A DNA stretch of 64,000 nt from assembly GCF_017498065.1 (NCBI RefSeq), contig NZ_JAGDFX010000014.1, positions 1-64,000 on the forward strand. Direction: 5' to 3'. The DNA comes from Oceanisphaera pacifica. Lineage in GTDB: Bacteria; Pseudomonadota; Gammaproteobacteria; Enterobacterales; Aeromonadaceae. This document shows positions 1 to 11,111 of the stretch, piece by piece (the stretch's first letter is position 1; each line of letters starts with the position of its first letter). The notes under the pieces were generated by a model, which saw nothing but the letters and a program-made list of their open reading frames with translations, ran no database searches and was not told where the DNA came from. The position numbers were made by a program, and so were the translations under genes.

Positions 1-48
1 GGCCTGCCGCCAGCGTTCAATCTGAGCCATGATCAAACTCTTCAATTA
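1..48 (-). rRNA. rrs: 16S ribosomal RNA, 5' end (partial)
   Basis: Read on the minus strand, this is the conserved start of bacterial 16S rRNA, including the universal AGAGTTTGATCATGGCTCAG primer site, followed by the ATTGAACGCTGGCGGC stretch. The mature 5' end should lie near position 48 by comparison with E. coli. The rest of the rrn operon lies outside the window to the left. The operon reads away from oriC, co-directional with replication. Confidence 0.98.
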
Positions 49-171
49 AAAGTTCTAGCTCAATGAATTACTGATGTACTGCTATTTCTAGTTGCACTTC
101 ACAAGACATTGAAAAACAATATTTTTTTGTTCTCAACGCTCTGCGAGTGCCCACACAGTTTGCTTGATAAA

Positions 172-184
172 TTGTTAAAGAGCG
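172..184 (-). promoter_or_regulatory. rrn leader boxA antitermination element
   Basis: The minus strand reads CGCTCTTTAACAA, close to the E. coli rrn boxA core TGCTCTTTAACAA. It sits about 125 nt upstream of the 16S 5' end, inside the leader, as expected for the NusB/S10 antitermination site. Confidence 0.85.
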
Positions 185-212
185 TTTGACCTTGTTCAGG
201 TCAGGGATGCGT

Positions 213-240
213 ATTCTACGCATTCCGTATTGTTCGTCAA
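213..240 (-). promoter_or_regulatory. rrn P2-type promoter
   Basis: On the minus strand a TTGACG -35 box is followed after 16 bp by a TAGAAT -10 box and then by ACGCATCCC. Spacing and downstream sequence resemble enterobacterial rrn P2. It lies about 100 bp downstream of the P1-like promoter. Confidence 0.7.
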
Positions 241-318
241 GCGTTTGTTTCAAACTTTATTTCGTTGTCTGCAAACCCTTGTGACCGTGAGCGTGTTGCC
301 CCGTGTCAGTGGATGCGC

Positions 319-346
319 ATTATAGGGAAGCAGAGATTTGACGCAA
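319..346 (-). promoter_or_regulatory. rrn P1-type promoter
   Basis: On the minus strand TTGCGT is followed after 16 bp by TATAAT, with CCCTATAATGCGC across the -10 box and a GC-rich discriminator. The sequence after it (CCACTGACACGG) matches the start region of E. coli rrn P1. The 16-bp spacer and GC-rich discriminator are typical of stringently controlled, growth-rate-regulated rRNA promoters. Confidence 0.85.
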
Positions 347-412
347 GTGTTTTTTACTAAAAAAATGCGATTTACTCATTAAGTGTACAAAGCTACATCA
401 AGATGCTTATTT

Positions 413-1726
413 TTAACTCATATTATCTTCTACAGCAGGCTCAACACCCATTCTGGTTACTAATAGCTGGTCTATTTTATAGTTATCTATATCTACCACT
501 TCAAATTTATAACCTGCGTGCAATACAAAGTCTGTGCGTTTTGGGATCTTACGCAGCATGTACATCATAAAGCCGGCAATGGTTTCGTAGTTCTCATCAC
601 TTGGGAAGCAACCAATGTCCAGTACCCGCATCACATCTTCTAAGGGCGTCGAGCCTTCGACCAACCAAGAGTTAGTATCGCGCGATACTATATGCTCTTC
701 TTGAGATTGCACTAGCTCCCCCATCACAATGCTCATAACATCTTTAAGCGTAATAATGCCAACTACAAGCGCGTATTCATTCATGATGATGGCAAAGTCT
801 TCACCTGCACTCTTAAAATGCTCTAAGACTTCATACATAGATAAAGTATCTGGAATGATCAAGGGCGTACGTATGACGCCTTCCTTTTGTAGGGTGATAG
901 GTTGCTGGTGCAATACCTGCATTAATATGTCTCTTGAGTCTACATAACCCACAACTTTATCTAAGCTGTCTTCACACACTAAGAACTTAGCATGGGGGTG
1001 TTGCGCTATCTTATCTTTAATGCTGTCTTGACTTTCTTCTAAGCTAAAATAGATAAGACATTCTCGCCCTGTCATGGCCGAGGTCACGGTGCGTGACTCC
1101 ATATCAAAGACATTTTCAATCAAGTGGTGCTCTTTCTCTTGCAGTACCCCCGCTTGAGCCCCTGCATCCATCATGGCAATAATGTCTTCTGGCGTAATTT
1201 CATCTTCTCGCAGGGTGGGAACTTTAAACAAACGAAAAAAGACATTAGCCAGGCCATTAAAAAACCACACTAGTGGCTTTAGCACTAGGATAAAAAAGAC
1301 CATAGGCCTTACTACCGACACCGCTATTCGCTCTGGTGCTATCATGGCTAAGCGCTTAGGCATAAGATCTGCAAATAAAATAAATAACGAAGTGACCACA
1401 AAAAAGGACATGAAAAAAGCCGCTTTTTCTACCCAAACTCCCTCAAAAACCGCATATAGCAACTCAGTAATAAAAGGCGTAAATGCCGCCTCCCCTAATA
1501 TCCCACCCAGTATAGCGACTGCGTTCAAACCTATTTGTACTACAGTAAAGAAGTTACCCGGCTGCTCTTGTAGTAGCAGCACCTTTTCAGCATTGGGATC
1601 ACCGTCATTGGCTAGCAGCCTTAACTTTATCTTTCGCGCCGCAGCCAGCGCGATTTCTGATACTGAAAAAAACGAACTAATCGCCACTAGCAACAACAGT
1701 ACTAACAGGCTTTCAAAAACAGTCAT
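413..1726 (-). CDS. ytfL: YtfL/PaeA-type CNNM–CBS membrane transporter
   Basis: A 437-residue protein with an N-terminal CNNM membrane domain (about residues 1-190, several hydrophobic segments), a tandem CBS pair (about 205-330) and a C-terminal CorC/HlyC domain. Stretches such as FFTVVQIGLNAVAILGG, DFAIIMNEYALVVGIITL and FEVVDIDNYKIDQLLVTR match E. coli YtfL closely over its whole length. YtfL has been named PaeA and linked to export of putrescine and cadaverine; that role is known for the enterobacterial protein and inferred here. I chose the ATG at 1726 because GGTGAG precedes it at good spacing. The frame stays open about 30 codons further upstream, but that stretch has no homologous look. 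It is divergent from luxP. Confidence 0.88.
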   Translation of the reverse strand: MTVFESLLVLLLLVAISSFFSVSEIALAAARKIKLRLLANDGDPNAEKVLLLQEQPGNFFTVVQIGLNAVAILGGILGEAAFTPFITELLYAVFEGVWVEKAAFFMSFFVVTSLFILFADLMPKRLAMIAPERIAVSVVRPMVFFILVLKPLVWFFNGLANVFFRLFKVPTLREDEITPEDIIAMMDAGAQAGVLQEKEHHLIENVFDMESRTVTSAMTGRECLIYFSLEESQDSIKDKIAQHPHAKFLVCEDSLDKVVGYVDSRDILMQVLHQQPITLQKEGVIRTPLIIPDTLSMYEVLEHFKSAGEDFAIIMNEYALVVGIITLKDVMSIVMGELVQSQEEHIVSRDTNSWLVEGSTPLEDVMRVLDIGCFPSDENYETIAGFMMYMLRKIPKRTDFVLHAGYKFEVVDIDNYKIDQLLVTRMGVEPAVEDNMS

Positions 1727-1919
1727 TATGCCGCTCACCAAGAAAGAGTAGAATGAAATATGTACACAGCAGACCAGTATATCACTATATTTGCGATGTA
1801 ATTGTGATAGCGCCACCTTTATTGTACGAGTTTAGTTATGGTAAAGCACTATAAGTAGAAAGGTGTTATTGTAATCTTATAACGTAACTATTACTTCATT
1901 ATCTAGCGGCTATACCTAT

Positions 1920-3026
1920 ATGCTAACAAGAGGATTATTGCTCACTTTTCTGCTGATGTACTCTGCAGTATCAACTTTGGCGTGGGCTACACAACCTAAC
2001 TATTGGTCTTTTCAGGAGTACCTAAAGGCTTACCCCCAACAACAATCATTACTTGAATCTTTTTCAAAGCGAGTTAGAGAGCCAGCTAAGCCTTGGGGGT
2101 TAACTACAAAAAAAAAGATTCAGGTGGGTATGATAGTACCTGATCTTCAGGTTTCGGACTATTGGTTACGCAATAAGCAAAGCCTTATTCTGAGGTTACA
2201 AGAAATTGGCTTACCCTTTCAGCTAATCAGTTACTCATCGCTCCCTTCCACTAGTTATCGAGAACAAGAGCGACAATTAGCAGAAGCATTAAATAGTGAT
2301 TTAGACTATCTTATTTTAACGCTCAACTCCTTAAGACATAGAGTGTTAATCGATAAGGTTATTACTCGTAACAGTCCAAAGTTAATCTTAATGAATGTCA
2401 CGACTCCATTAAAAAATACGGGTAACCAACAACCTTTCTTTTATGTAGGGTTTGATCACAGAGAAGGGACACGCTTGTTAACGGATGCGATTAACCATAT
2501 GCTAGATAAAAAATCCAATTATCTCATGTTATATGGTACTCATGGGTATATCAGTGAATCAAGAGGTGATGAATTTATTAAGTTAACGGCTGATCAGCCT
2601 GGCTTTGTTATGCGCCAAGCTTTTTATACTGATGTAAATAGAGATAAATCAAAGCTTGCTGTAAAATATACATTAGAAAAAAACCCAAATATTGACCTTA
2701 TTTATGCTTGCACTACCGATATTGCGTTAGGAGCTATGGATGCATTAAAAGAATTAAAAAGAGATCAGCATATTACTCTTAATGGATGGGGAGGTGGTAG
2801 TGCTGAACTTGAAGCTATTGTTAACGGACAGTTAGATTTAACCGTCATGCGCATGAATGATGACAATGGTGTCGCTATAGCAGAGGCTATCCGCTTAGAT
2901 CAGGAGAATAAAGCTGAATTAATTCCTCAAGTTTACAGCGGAGACTTTGTTATTGTTGATAAACATATCTCTACCGAAAAACTGGAGCGCTTGAAAGATT
3001 ATGCTTTCCGTTACTCCAAACCTTAG
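1920..3026 (+). CDS. luxP: LuxP-like autoinducer-2 binding periplasmic protein
   Basis: A 368-residue periplasmic binding protein with a signal peptide (about residues 1-23, ending LAWA). It resembles Vibrio LuxP from end to end: QVSDYW, GYISESRGD, YACTTD, NGWGGGSAEL and TVMRMNDD are all present. The residues reported to contact AI-2 in V. harveyi LuxP appear kept: Gln77, Ser79, Trp82, Asn159, Arg215, Thr266, Trp290 and Arg311 in this numbering. It should therefore bind AI-2 in the periplasm, which is inference from conservation. The start codon has only a weak ribosome binding site. It overlaps the following luxQ-like gene by 26 nt. The pair is visibly richer in A+T than its neighbours, which hints at transfer. 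Confidence 0.9.
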   Translation: MLTRGLLLTFLLMYSAVSTLAWATQPNYWSFQEYLKAYPQQQSLLESFSKRVREPAKPWGLTTKKKIQVGMIVPDLQVSDYWLRNKQSLILRLQEIGLPFQLISYSSLPSTSYREQERQLAEALNSDLDYLILTLNSLRHRVLIDKVITRNSPKLILMNVTTPLKNTGNQQPFFYVGFDHREGTRLLTDAINHMLDKKSNYLMLYGTHGYISESRGDEFIKLTADQPGFVMRQAFYTDVNRDKSKLAVKYTLEKNPNIDLIYACTTDIALGAMDALKELKRDQHITLNGWGGGSAELEAIVNGQLDLTVMRMNDDNGVAIAEAIRLDQENKAELIPQVYSGDFVIVDKHISTEKLERLKDYAFRYSKP

Positions 3027-3954
3027 TATAAAAGAAAAGTACTTATTAAAGCGCTTTCTTAATATACTACTGCCATTACTGTTACTTATGATAACGATTC
3101 TGCTGGTGATCATGTATCAGCAAGCTTCAACTATAATGAGTAATAGTATTCAACATCAGTTACAGGAGATCAATGATCGCTCACAAAGTCGCCTCGACAG
3201 TTACTTAAGCGGACTTGATAGCCTGCTATCCAGTACTACTGAAAACTCTGAGCTAGCAAGTATATTACTACAAGATGACAGAGTGGCAGCAAAAGAACAA
3301 CTGCAGAATACGTTAAATCATAATTATGGTGAGTATTTGGACCTTCTTATTTTAACAAAGCAAAATAAGTATTGGACTAATATGAACTCTCCTCTTTACT
3401 TACTAGAGCACAGTTTAAAGCCCCTTATCACTAACACACCTTATTACAATAAATGGTCAAGTGTAGAGCTTAACCCTTCTCCTTCACCATTAATTGCGTT
3501 GATACAGCGCTATCCAATACTATCGAGTGAAACAGGACAAGTAACGGGCAGCTTATTTGGTGGTTTAATACTGAATGATAACTTGTCTTTATTAGGTTTA
3601 TTAAGTGCGGGAATAAAAAACACTAACTTTCAACTAACACTAAAAGAAAGTCCCATTGGCCCCACCTTAACTAACACCAAAATCAGTGACGCTGTAATGA
3701 AACATGCCCTTTCTTCCAATAAAAAAATTGGGGTGGTGCACGGCCATTACTTTAGTAAGCAAGCGCTGATAATTAATGGGGAGCCTAGTGAGCTATCTTT
3801 ACTACTAATGACAGATAAGAGTGCATCTAAATTGCAACAACAAAACACTATCTACTATATATTATTAGCCACTGTTTTATTGCTTACCTTAATTTCTGGT
3901 GTACTTATGTATCAGATAAAAGGTCAGAGTAGTATCAATAAAAATGCAAAATAA
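3001..3954 (+). CDS. Kinase-less LuxQ: periplasmic sensor domain with two membrane segments
   Basis: A 317-residue protein with a membrane segment (about 19-39), a periplasmic domain (about 40-283) and a second membrane segment (about 284-304). It then stops 13 residues later. The periplasmic part resembles the LuxQ sensor domain: the stretch around YPILSSETGQVTGSLFGGLILNDN aligns with RVPILDPSTGEVLGFSFNAVVLDN of V. harveyi LuxQ. Vibrio LuxQ continues into HisKA, HATPase and receiver domains. None is present here, and only 40 bp separate the stop from the convergent glmS gene, so there is no room for a frameshifted remainder. It overlaps luxP by 26 nt and is probably translationally coupled. 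It could be a decayed LuxQ or a receptor that signals through a partner protein. Confidence 0.82.
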   Translation: MLSVTPNLSIKEKYLLKRFLNILLPLLLLMITILLVIMYQQASTIMSNSIQHQLQEINDRSQSRLDSYLSGLDSLLSSTTENSELASILLQDDRVAAKEQLQNTLNHNYGEYLDLLILTKQNKYWTNMNSPLYLLEHSLKPLITNTPYYNKWSSVELNPSPSPLIALIQRYPILSSETGQVTGSLFGGLILNDNLSLLGLLSAGIKNTNFQLTLKESPIGPTLTNTKISDAVMKHALSSNKKIGVVHGHYFSKQALIINGEPSELSLLLMTDKSASKLQQQNTIYYILLATVLLLTLISGVLMYQIKGQSSINKNAK

Positions 3955-3994
3955 CTATTCTAACCTTATCTTAACCTTTTGCTGTGCTTTGCTT

Positions 3995-5827
3995 TTATTC
4001 AACAGTCACTGATTTGGCTAGGTTTCTCGGCTGATCAACATCGGTACCTTTAATTAAGGCAACATAATAAGAGAGTAACTGTAATGGTATCGTATAGACA
4101 ATAGGAGCAATGGCGTCGCTAACATGGCCTACTTGCATCACACGCATACTGGCATCTCCTTTAAAAGCTGCTTGCTCATCAGCAAACACATAAAGCTGCC
4201 CACCTCGGGCTCGAACCTCTTCTACGTTAGACTTGAGCTTTTCTAATAAGTCATTATTGGGGGCCACCACAATAATCGGCATATCGGCGTCAATTAGCGC
4301 TAATGGCCCATGTTTAAGCTCACCTGCGGCATAAGCTTCGGCATGAATATACGAAATTTCTTTAAGCTTTAGCGCCCCTTCCATAGCTATTGGATATTGC
4401 TCACCGCGTCCAAGAAATAAACTGTGATACTTATCGGCAAAGTCTTCTGCCAATACTTCAATATCATCTGCCAAGGCGAGCGTATCAACAATATGTCCTG
4501 GTAAAGCACGCAGGTCTTTAATCAACTCGCTTTCAGTGGCTGCTGTCATCGTATTACGGCAGCGGCCCAGCGCAATCACCAACATCAATAACCCGGCCAA
4601 CTGAGTGGTAAAGGCTTTAGTTGATGCCACACCAATTTCGGCGCCAGCGCGAGTCATAAAGGCCAAATCAGACTCACGCACCAAAGATGAACTTGGTACA
4701 TTGCAAATGGCTAGGCTACTCATAAAGCCCAGCTCTTTAGCCAGTCGCAATGCGGCAAGAGTATCGGCTGTTTCGCCACTTTGCGATAAGGTAATAAGCA
4801 AACTATTGGGCCGTACTACCGACTTGCGATAACGAAACTCTGAGGCAATTTCAATATCACACGCTATTCCAGCCAAGGCTTCAAACCAATAACGCGCTAC
4901 CATGCCGGCATGATACGAGGTGCCACAGGCGATCAACTGAATATGTTCAACATGTTCGAAAATATTTCGAGCGTCATTACCAAATGACTCTACAACAACA
5001 GCATTATCTGTGACTCTGCCCTCTAATGTATCGGTGATAGCTTTAGGCTGCTCATATATTTCTTTTAACATATGGTGGCGATACTCGCCTTTATCGCCCG
5101 CATCATGGGTAACATTAGACTCTAATTCTTCACGCTGCACAGCATGCCCATGGGTATCAAAAATATTAATTTCGCGTCGGGTTACTTCTGCCACATCGCC
5201 CTCTTCTAAAAATAAGAAGCGGCGAGTTACCGGTAATAGCGCTAACTGATCCGAGGCAATAAAATTCTCCCCAAGACCTAACCCTATCACCAAAGGGGAG
5301 CCTGAGCGTGCGACTACCAAGCGGGAAGGATCACGCACGTCCATTAATACAGTACCGTACGCCCCCTGTAGTTCTTTTACCGTGGTTTGTAATGCTGATA
5401 ACAGTGAGTTGCATTGCTGCCTGTGATAATGCACTAAGTGAGCAATCACTTCGGTATCGGTATCTGAGCTAAAGGTGTAGCCTTTATCTTGCAGGTTAGC
5501 GCGTAGTTGTTCATGGTTTTCAATAATGCCGTTATGCACCACTACTATGTCACCTGACACATGGGGATGAGCATTACGCTGAGAAGGCTCACCGTGGGTC
5601 GCCCAACGGGTATGGGCTATACCGGTCCCGCCATTTAATGGCTGAGCATCAAGAGCTTGCGCCAAAGCCTGAACCTTACCTACACGGCGTAAACGGCCTA
5701 GCTGACCCGGTGCCTCAGCAATCGCTACCCCTGCTGAGTCGTAACCTCGATACTCAAGACGACGTAACCCTTCCACTAGAATTTCTGCTACATCACGCTG
5801 GGCTACCGCCCCTACAATTCCGCACAT
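3995..5827 (-). CDS. glmS: Glutamine–fructose-6-phosphate aminotransferase (isomerizing)
   Basis: Makes glucosamine-6-phosphate from fructose-6-phosphate and glutamine, the first step toward UDP-GlcNAc for peptidoglycan and LPS. The 610-residue protein starts MCGIVGAV, so Cys2 becomes the N-terminal nucleophile of the class II glutaminase domain (about 1-220). Two SIS domains follow (about 285-425 and 460-600, with ACGTSYHA and SQSGETADT), and the C-terminus ends [11 protein letters not shown] as in the family. It lies 10 bp downstream of a DeoR-family gene and is likely co-transcribed with it. glmU lies just upstream on the same strand but has its own terminator. Confidence 0.97.
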   Translation of the reverse strand: MCGIVGAVAQRDVAEILVEGLRRLEYRGYDSAGVAIAEAPGQLGRLRRVGKVQALAQALDAQPLNGGTGIAHTRWATHGEPSQRNAHPHVSGDIVVVHNGIIENHEQLRANLQDKGYTFSSDTDTEVIAHLVHYHRQQCNSLLSALQTTVKELQGAYGTVLMDVRDPSRLVVARSGSPLVIGLGLGENFIASDQLALLPVTRRFLFLEEGDVAEVTRREINIFDTHGHAVQREELESNVTHDAGDKGEYRHHMLKEIYEQPKAITDTLEGRVTDNAVVVESFGNDARNIFEHVEHIQLIACGTSYHAGMVARYWFEALAGIACDIEIASEFRYRKSVVRPNSLLITLSQSGETADTLAALRLAKELGFMSSLAICNVPSSSLVRESDLAFMTRAGAEIGVASTKAFTTQLAGLLMLVIALGRCRNTMTAATESELIKDLRALPGHIVDTLALADDIEVLAEDFADKYHSLFLGRGEQYPIAMEGALKLKEISYIHAEAYAAGELKHGPLALIDADMPIIVVAPNNDLLEKLKSNVEEVRARGGQLYVFADEQAAFKGDASMRVMQVGHVSDAIAPIVYTIPLQLLSYYVALIKGTDVDQPRNLAKSVTVE

Positions 5828-5837
5828 ATATAATTCC

Positions 5838-6629
5838 TTAAACTTTAGCCGTTATTACCAAGTTAATATTCTTATTCTTTAACGCTTGCTCTTGTTGTGC
5901 GCTAATACCGCTATCGGTCACTAAGGTATCAATCGATTCCCATGGCAACTCAAGGTTAGGAATTTTACGACCAATTTTTTCTGACTCCACCATCACTACC
6001 ACTTCGCGAGCAACCTCAGCCATCACGCGTGACAGCCCAGTCAGTTCATTAAAAGTAGTGGTGCCACGCTCTAGATCTAAGCTGTCGGCACCAATAAATA
6101 ATTGATCGAAGTCGTAAGAGCGTAATACTTGCTCGGCGACTTGACCTTGAAAAGAGTCAGAAGAGGCATCCCAAGTACCGCCTGTCATCAGTAGCGTCGG
6201 CTCAGGCTCTAGTTCACGTAAGGCATTGGCTACTGCCAATGAGTTCGTCATCACAACCAAGCCATGCTTGTTACCCAGCTCGCCCAACAAGGCAGCTGTG
6301 GTGCTGCCACTGTCGATAATAATGCGGTTATGATCACGAATACGCGCAGCGGCAGCTTTCGCTAATGCTTGTTTTTGTAAAGAGGCGGGCTCACTAACCC
6401 GCTCGGCCACCATTTCACTGGGCACTGGCACGGCTCCACCATAACGCCGTAATAATAGGCCGCTTTTTTCTAGGGCAGTTAAATCTTTGCGAATGGTGAC
6501 ATCAGAGGTAGCAAAGTGCTGAGCCAACTTATCTACCGTGACTTCACCTTGCTCATGCAGCAGTGTGATGATGGTATGACGGCGCTGTTGAGTATTAAGC
6601 TTGCCGATATGTAGGTGAGGTTTCGACAT
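5838..6629 (-). CDS. DeoR/GlpR-family transcriptional regulator
   Basis: A 263-residue regulator with an N-terminal winged helix ([37 protein letters not shown], about residues 16-70) and a C-terminal DeoR sensor domain (about 85-245) that includes the IDSGSTT phosphosugar-binding motif. It is followed after 10 bp by glmS, so it probably senses an amino-sugar phosphate and controls glmS and itself; that is inference from position. Two AATCGAAA sites flank its promoter. Confidence 0.9.
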   Translation of the reverse strand: MSKPHLHIGKLNTQQRRHTIITLLHEQGEVTVDKLAQHFATSDVTIRKDLTALEKSGLLLRRYGGAVPVPSEMVAERVSEPASLQKQALAKAAAARIRDHNRIIIDSGSTTAALLGELGNKHGLVVMTNSLAVANALRELEPEPTLLMTGGTWDASSDSFQGQVAEQVLRSYDFDQLFIGADSLDLERGTTTFNELTGLSRVMAEVAREVVVMVESEKIGRKIPNLELPWESIDTLVTDSGISAQQEQALKNKNINLVITAKV

Positions 6630-6646
6630 TTAAGATTTAAGTTACG

Positions 6647-6675
6647 AATCGAAACCAAATAGTAGCAAATCGAAA
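6647..6675. promoter_or_regulatory. Candidate DeoR-type operator pair
   Basis: Two direct copies of AATCGAAA (TTTCGATT on the minus strand) start at 6647 and 6668, exactly 21 bp apart, or two helical turns. They flank the -10 box of the regulator–glmS promoter. TTTCG-containing repeats are typical of DeoR/GlpR/AgaR operators. Autoregulation is inferred from position. Confidence 0.5.
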
Positions 6676-6688
6676 GGTTATAAATCAA
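6659..6688 (-). promoter_or_regulatory. Promoter of the deoR-type gene–glmS unit
   Basis: On the minus strand TTGATT and TACTAT are separated by 18 bp, about 30 bp upstream of the regulator start codon. The two putative operator copies overlap this promoter. Confidence 0.5.
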
Positions 6689-6755
6689 GAAAAACCGTGG
6701 CAGATCCAAGATGAGGGTATAAAAATAAACAGCCTACAAAGGACGGCGTTATAAA

Positions 6756-6790
6756 CTAAAAACGCGGCTGTGAAATTCACAGCCGCGTTT
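6756..6790 (-). terminator. Rho-independent terminator of glmU
   Basis: A near-perfect hairpin with arms AAACGCGGCTGTGAA and TTCACAGCCGCGTTT. On the minus strand it is followed by TTTTTAGTTT. It lies 28 bp past the glmU stop codon. Confidence 0.85.
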
Positions 6791-6817
6791 GTTTATGTTT
6801 CTCTTACCGCGTAAAGC

Positions 6818-8182
6818 TTACGGCTTGATCTTAGTCGGTCTTGGCCAGTCTTTAATATGGCGCTGAGGGACGCGAGTGATCACCAACTCAGCTGCGGCGA
6901 CGTCTTTGCTGACGGTAGATCCCGCACCTAAAGTGGCGTTTTTACCAATGCGTACTGGGGCAACCAGCTGAGTATCGGATCCGACGAATACGCCGTCTTC
7001 GATAATGGTTTGAAACTTATTTACGCCATCGTAGTTACAGGTAATAGTACCGGCACCAATATTCACGCCAGCACCAATTTCGGCATCACCTAAATAACTT
7101 AAATGACCGGCCTTAGAGCCTTTGCCTAAACGAGCCTTTTTGATTTCAACAAAGTTACCCACATGGGCATCTTCACCTAATATTGCGCCCGGGCGTAATC
7201 GGGCAAAGGGACCAGCAGAGCTTGCTTGTCCCAACTCTGCTTGTTCAATAATAGAGTAAGGCTTGATGATGGCGTCATCGCCGATCACGCAGTCTTTAAG
7301 AATGGCACCGGCGCCAATGTGCACGCGGTTACCCAAGGTCACTTTACCCTCAATAATCACGTTTACATCTATGGTGACTTCTTCGCCGACGCTAAGCATG
7401 CCGCGCAAATCAAAACGTGCCGGATCTAACAAGGTCACGCCCTCACGCATTAAACGCTCAGCCTGCATTTTTTGATAAGCGCGTTCTAAACCCGCTAATT
7501 GTACGCGATCGTTAGCCCCTTCTACTTCGGCGCTAGAAGCTGGGTGTACGGTCGCAATATCACAACCGTCTTTATGAGCCATGGCAAAAATATCGGTAAG
7601 ATAATATTCACCCTGGGCGTTATTATTATTTAACGCACTCAGCCAGCGCTTTAATAGCCCAGCCTCAGCCACTAACACGCCGGTGTTAACTTCGTTAATT
7701 AACAGTTGTTCGGCATCGGCATCTTTTTGCTCGACAATGCCAACTACTTTGCCATTTTCCCGCACTATACGGCCATAACCATTGGGGTTATCAAGCTTTA
7801 CCGTTAATAACCCAACACCACCCGCAGGTTTGGCTGCGAGTAATGCTTTAAGGGTGTCGGGTTGTAATAAGGGCGTATCACCGTAAAGCACTAATACATC
7901 ATCGGCATCATTAATCTCAGGCAGCGCCACTGCAACCGCATGACCCGTACCCAATTGTTCAGCTTGGTGTACCCAATTTAAGTCGGCGTCAGTAATGCGG
8001 GCTTTAAGCTGCTCAGCCCCATGGCCATACACCAGATGAATACCATCAACAGCACAGTCTTTTGCTGCAGCAATCACATGGCTAACCATAGGACGATGGG
8101 CGACCGGGTGCAGCACTTTAGGTAAAGCAGAGCGCATGCGGGTGCCTTTACCCGCTGCCAAGATAACAGCCTGTATTGTCAT
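6818..8182 (-). CDS. glmU: Bifunctional GlcN-1-P acetyltransferase / GlcNAc-1-P uridylyltransferase
   Basis: The last enzyme of UDP-GlcNAc synthesis, acting after GlmS and GlmM. The 454-residue protein has an N-terminal nucleotidyltransferase domain (about 1-227) with the signature [18 protein letters not shown] and the YGDTPLL metal site. A C-terminal left-handed beta-helix of hexapeptide repeats follows (about 250-440; [23 protein letters not shown]). Length and motifs match E. coli GlmU. It sits between the ATP synthase operon and glmS, the usual gammaproteobacterial order. Confidence 0.97.
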   Translation of the reverse strand: MTIQAVILAAGKGTRMRSALPKVLHPVAHRPMVSHVIAAAKDCAVDGIHLVYGHGAEQLKARITDADLNWVHQAEQLGTGHAVAVALPEINDADDVLVLYGDTPLLQPDTLKALLAAKPAGGVGLLTVKLDNPNGYGRIVRENGKVVGIVEQKDADAEQLLINEVNTGVLVAEAGLLKRWLSALNNNNAQGEYYLTDIFAMAHKDGCDIATVHPASSAEVEGANDRVQLAGLERAYQKMQAERLMREGVTLLDPARFDLRGMLSVGEEVTIDVNVIIEGKVTLGNRVHIGAGAILKDCVIGDDAIIKPYSIIEQAELGQASSAGPFARLRPGAILGEDAHVGNFVEIKKARLGKGSKAGHLSYLGDAEIGAGVNIGAGTITCNYDGVNKFQTIIEDGVFVGSDTQLVAPVRIGKNATLGAGSTVSKDVAAAELVITRVPQRHIKDWPRPTKIKP

Positions 8183-8209
8183 TATTTTTCCCGTTAATAT
8201 TTTATGTGA

Positions 8210-8288
8210 GGCGTTAAGGGTGAAGAGTAAAAGGGAAGGCTTATCAGTAGTGTCTCCCTCTGCGCCCTTTACACTTCACACTTTAGCC
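8210..8288. repeat. Imperfect inverted repeat, dispersed REP-like family
   Basis: The left arm GTTAAGGGTGAAGAGTAAAA pairs imperfectly with the right arm CCCTTTACACTTCACACTTT. Related half-sites occur at about 24721-24745, 24927-24957, 37325-37350 and 37911-37940. It lies between glmU and the atp operon terminator. Confidence 0.55.
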
Positions 8289-8302
8289 TATACTAAATTA
8301 TA

Positions 8303-8332
8303 AAAAAAAAGCGACCCTAGGGTCGCTTTTTT
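8303..8332 (-). terminator. Rho-independent terminator of the atp operon
   Basis: The perfect palindrome GCGACCCTAGGGTCGC is followed on the minus strand by a run of nine T. It lies 20 bp past atpC. Six T also follow on the plus strand. Confidence 0.88.
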
Positions 8333-8351
8333 AGGCGCAAATGATAGCACC

Positions 8352-8768
8352 TTATCTTTTTAGCAACTGCAACACACGCAGCTGCGCCACAGCTCGGGCC
8401 AAATCAGCAGAGGCTTCTGCATAATCCACATCCTTAGAGGAATCATGCAACTTGGCTTCTGCCGCTTTTTTGGCTTCTTCCGCCTTGGCTTTATCCAGAT
8501 CTTCGGCGCGAATAGCGGTGTCGGCTAGTACTTTGACACTGCTGCTCTGCACTTCTAGCATACCACCAGAAATATACAGAACTTCTTGTTGACCAGACTC
8601 AGTAACATATTGCACTAAGCCTGGACGAATCGATGTCAACAAGGGGGCATGTCCGTAACGGATCCCCAATTCACCCTCAGAGCCGGAAACAGTCACCGCT
8701 TGTACAATGCCAGAGAATAAACCTTCCTCAGCACTGACAATATCGAGATGAAAGCGAAAATTGCTCAT
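8352..8768 (-). CDS. atpC: ATP synthase F1 subunit epsilon
   Basis: A 138-residue epsilon subunit of the F1 stalk, which couples rotation to catalysis and inhibits ATP hydrolysis through its C-terminal helices. The N-terminal beta-sandwich (about 1-85; [29 protein letters not shown]) and the C-terminal helical hairpin (about 90-138) are both present at normal length. It is the last gene of the operon, 18 bp after atpD and followed by a strong terminator. Confidence 0.96.
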   Translation of the reverse strand: MSNFRFHLDIVSAEEGLFSGIVQAVTVSGSEGELGIRYGHAPLLTSIRPGLVQYVTESGQQEVLYISGGMLEVQSSSVKVLADTAIRAEDLDKAKAEEAKKAAEAKLHDSSKDVDYAEASADLARAVAQLRVLQLLKR

Positions 8769-8786
8769 CAGGTTCTCCTTCGCGGC

Positions 8787-10208
<1,422 letters not shown>

Positions 10209-11069
10209 TTATACGGCACCGGCCCCTGCCACAATCTCACTTAGCTCTTGGGTAATCGCTGCCTGACGGGCTTTGTTATACACCAATTGCAATTCGTCTA
10301 TCATGTCACCGGCATTGTCGGTGGCGGCCTTCATTGCCACCATACGTGCAGCCTGCTCACTGGCGAGGTTTTCTACCACACCTTGATACACCTGTGCTTC
10401 CACAAAGCGTACCAACAGCTTGTCTAATAAAGACTTAGGATCAGGCTCATAGAGGTAATCCCAGCTGTGGGTGGCAACGTGTTCTTCCGCTGCGGGTAAG
10501 GGTAACAGTTGATCGATCGTGGGTGCCTGTACCATGGTGTTTTCATACTTGTTGTACACCAAGTACAGTTTATCTATCTCACCCGTATTATATGCCTCAA
10601 GCATCACGGTAACTGAGCCTATCAACTCTGCTAGCGAGGGATTATCACCCAAGCCGCTTTTTTGAGCGATAACTTTGCCGCCATAGCGCTTAAAAAAGCT
10701 GACCGCTTTGCTACCAATTAGGCCTAAATCAATATCTACGCCTTGGTCTGACCATGCTTTCATGTCGGTGAGTGCTTGTTTGAACAGGTTAGTGTTCAAG
10801 CCACCACACAGGCCTCTATCGGTTGAGATAATAATAAACCCAACGCGCTTAACCTCACGGTCTTCCATGTAGGGGTGCTTGTATTCCAAGTTCCCTTGCG
10901 CGACGTTACCGATCACCTTGCGTATGGTTTCAGCGTATGGTCGGCTGTGGTCCATTCGTTCTTGCGCTCTGCGCATCTTCGAGGCGGCCACCATCTCCAT
11001 AGCGCTGGTGATCTTTTGAGTGTTTTTAACACTCCCGATCTTGCTACGTATTTCTTTTGCGCCGGCCAT
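10209..11069 (-). CDS. atpG: ATP synthase F1 subunit gamma
   Basis: The central rotor shaft of F1, 286 residues. The N-terminal helix ([20 protein letters not shown]), the [11 protein letters not shown] segment (about 87-97) and the C-terminal helix ([21 protein letters not shown] type) are all family hallmarks. It lies between atpA and atpD at normal spacing. Confidence 0.97.
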   Translation of the reverse strand: MAGAKEIRSKIGSVKNTQKITSAMEMVAASKMRRAQERMDHSRPYAETIRKVIGNVAQGNLEYKHPYMEDREVKRVGFIIISTDRGLCGGLNTNLFKQALTDMKAWSDQGVDIDLGLIGSKAVSFFKRYGGKVIAQKSGLGDNPSLAELIGSVTVMLEAYNTGEIDKLYLVYNKYENTMVQAPTIDQLLPLPAAEEHVATHSWDYLYEPDPKSLLDKLLVRFVEAQVYQGVVENLASEQAARMVAMKAATDNAGDMIDELQLVYNKARQAAITQELSEIVAGAGAV

Positions 11070-11111
11070 GTCGCTTCTCCAATTCAGGTGGCAGCAAACG
11101 CTGCCACATGG

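Noticed and set aside
1173-1751. A 192-codon open frame on the plus strand
   Set aside because: It lies wholly opposite the well-conserved ytfL gene and has no recognisable protein features.
3954-3995. A frameshift that hides the rest of luxQ
   Set aside because: Only 40 bp remain before the convergent glmS stop codon and no kinase-like sequence was seen in any frame nearby.
5828-5837. A glmS ribozyme upstream of glmS
   Set aside because: Only 10 bp separate glmS from the regulator gene; the ribozyme belongs to Gram-positive bacteria.
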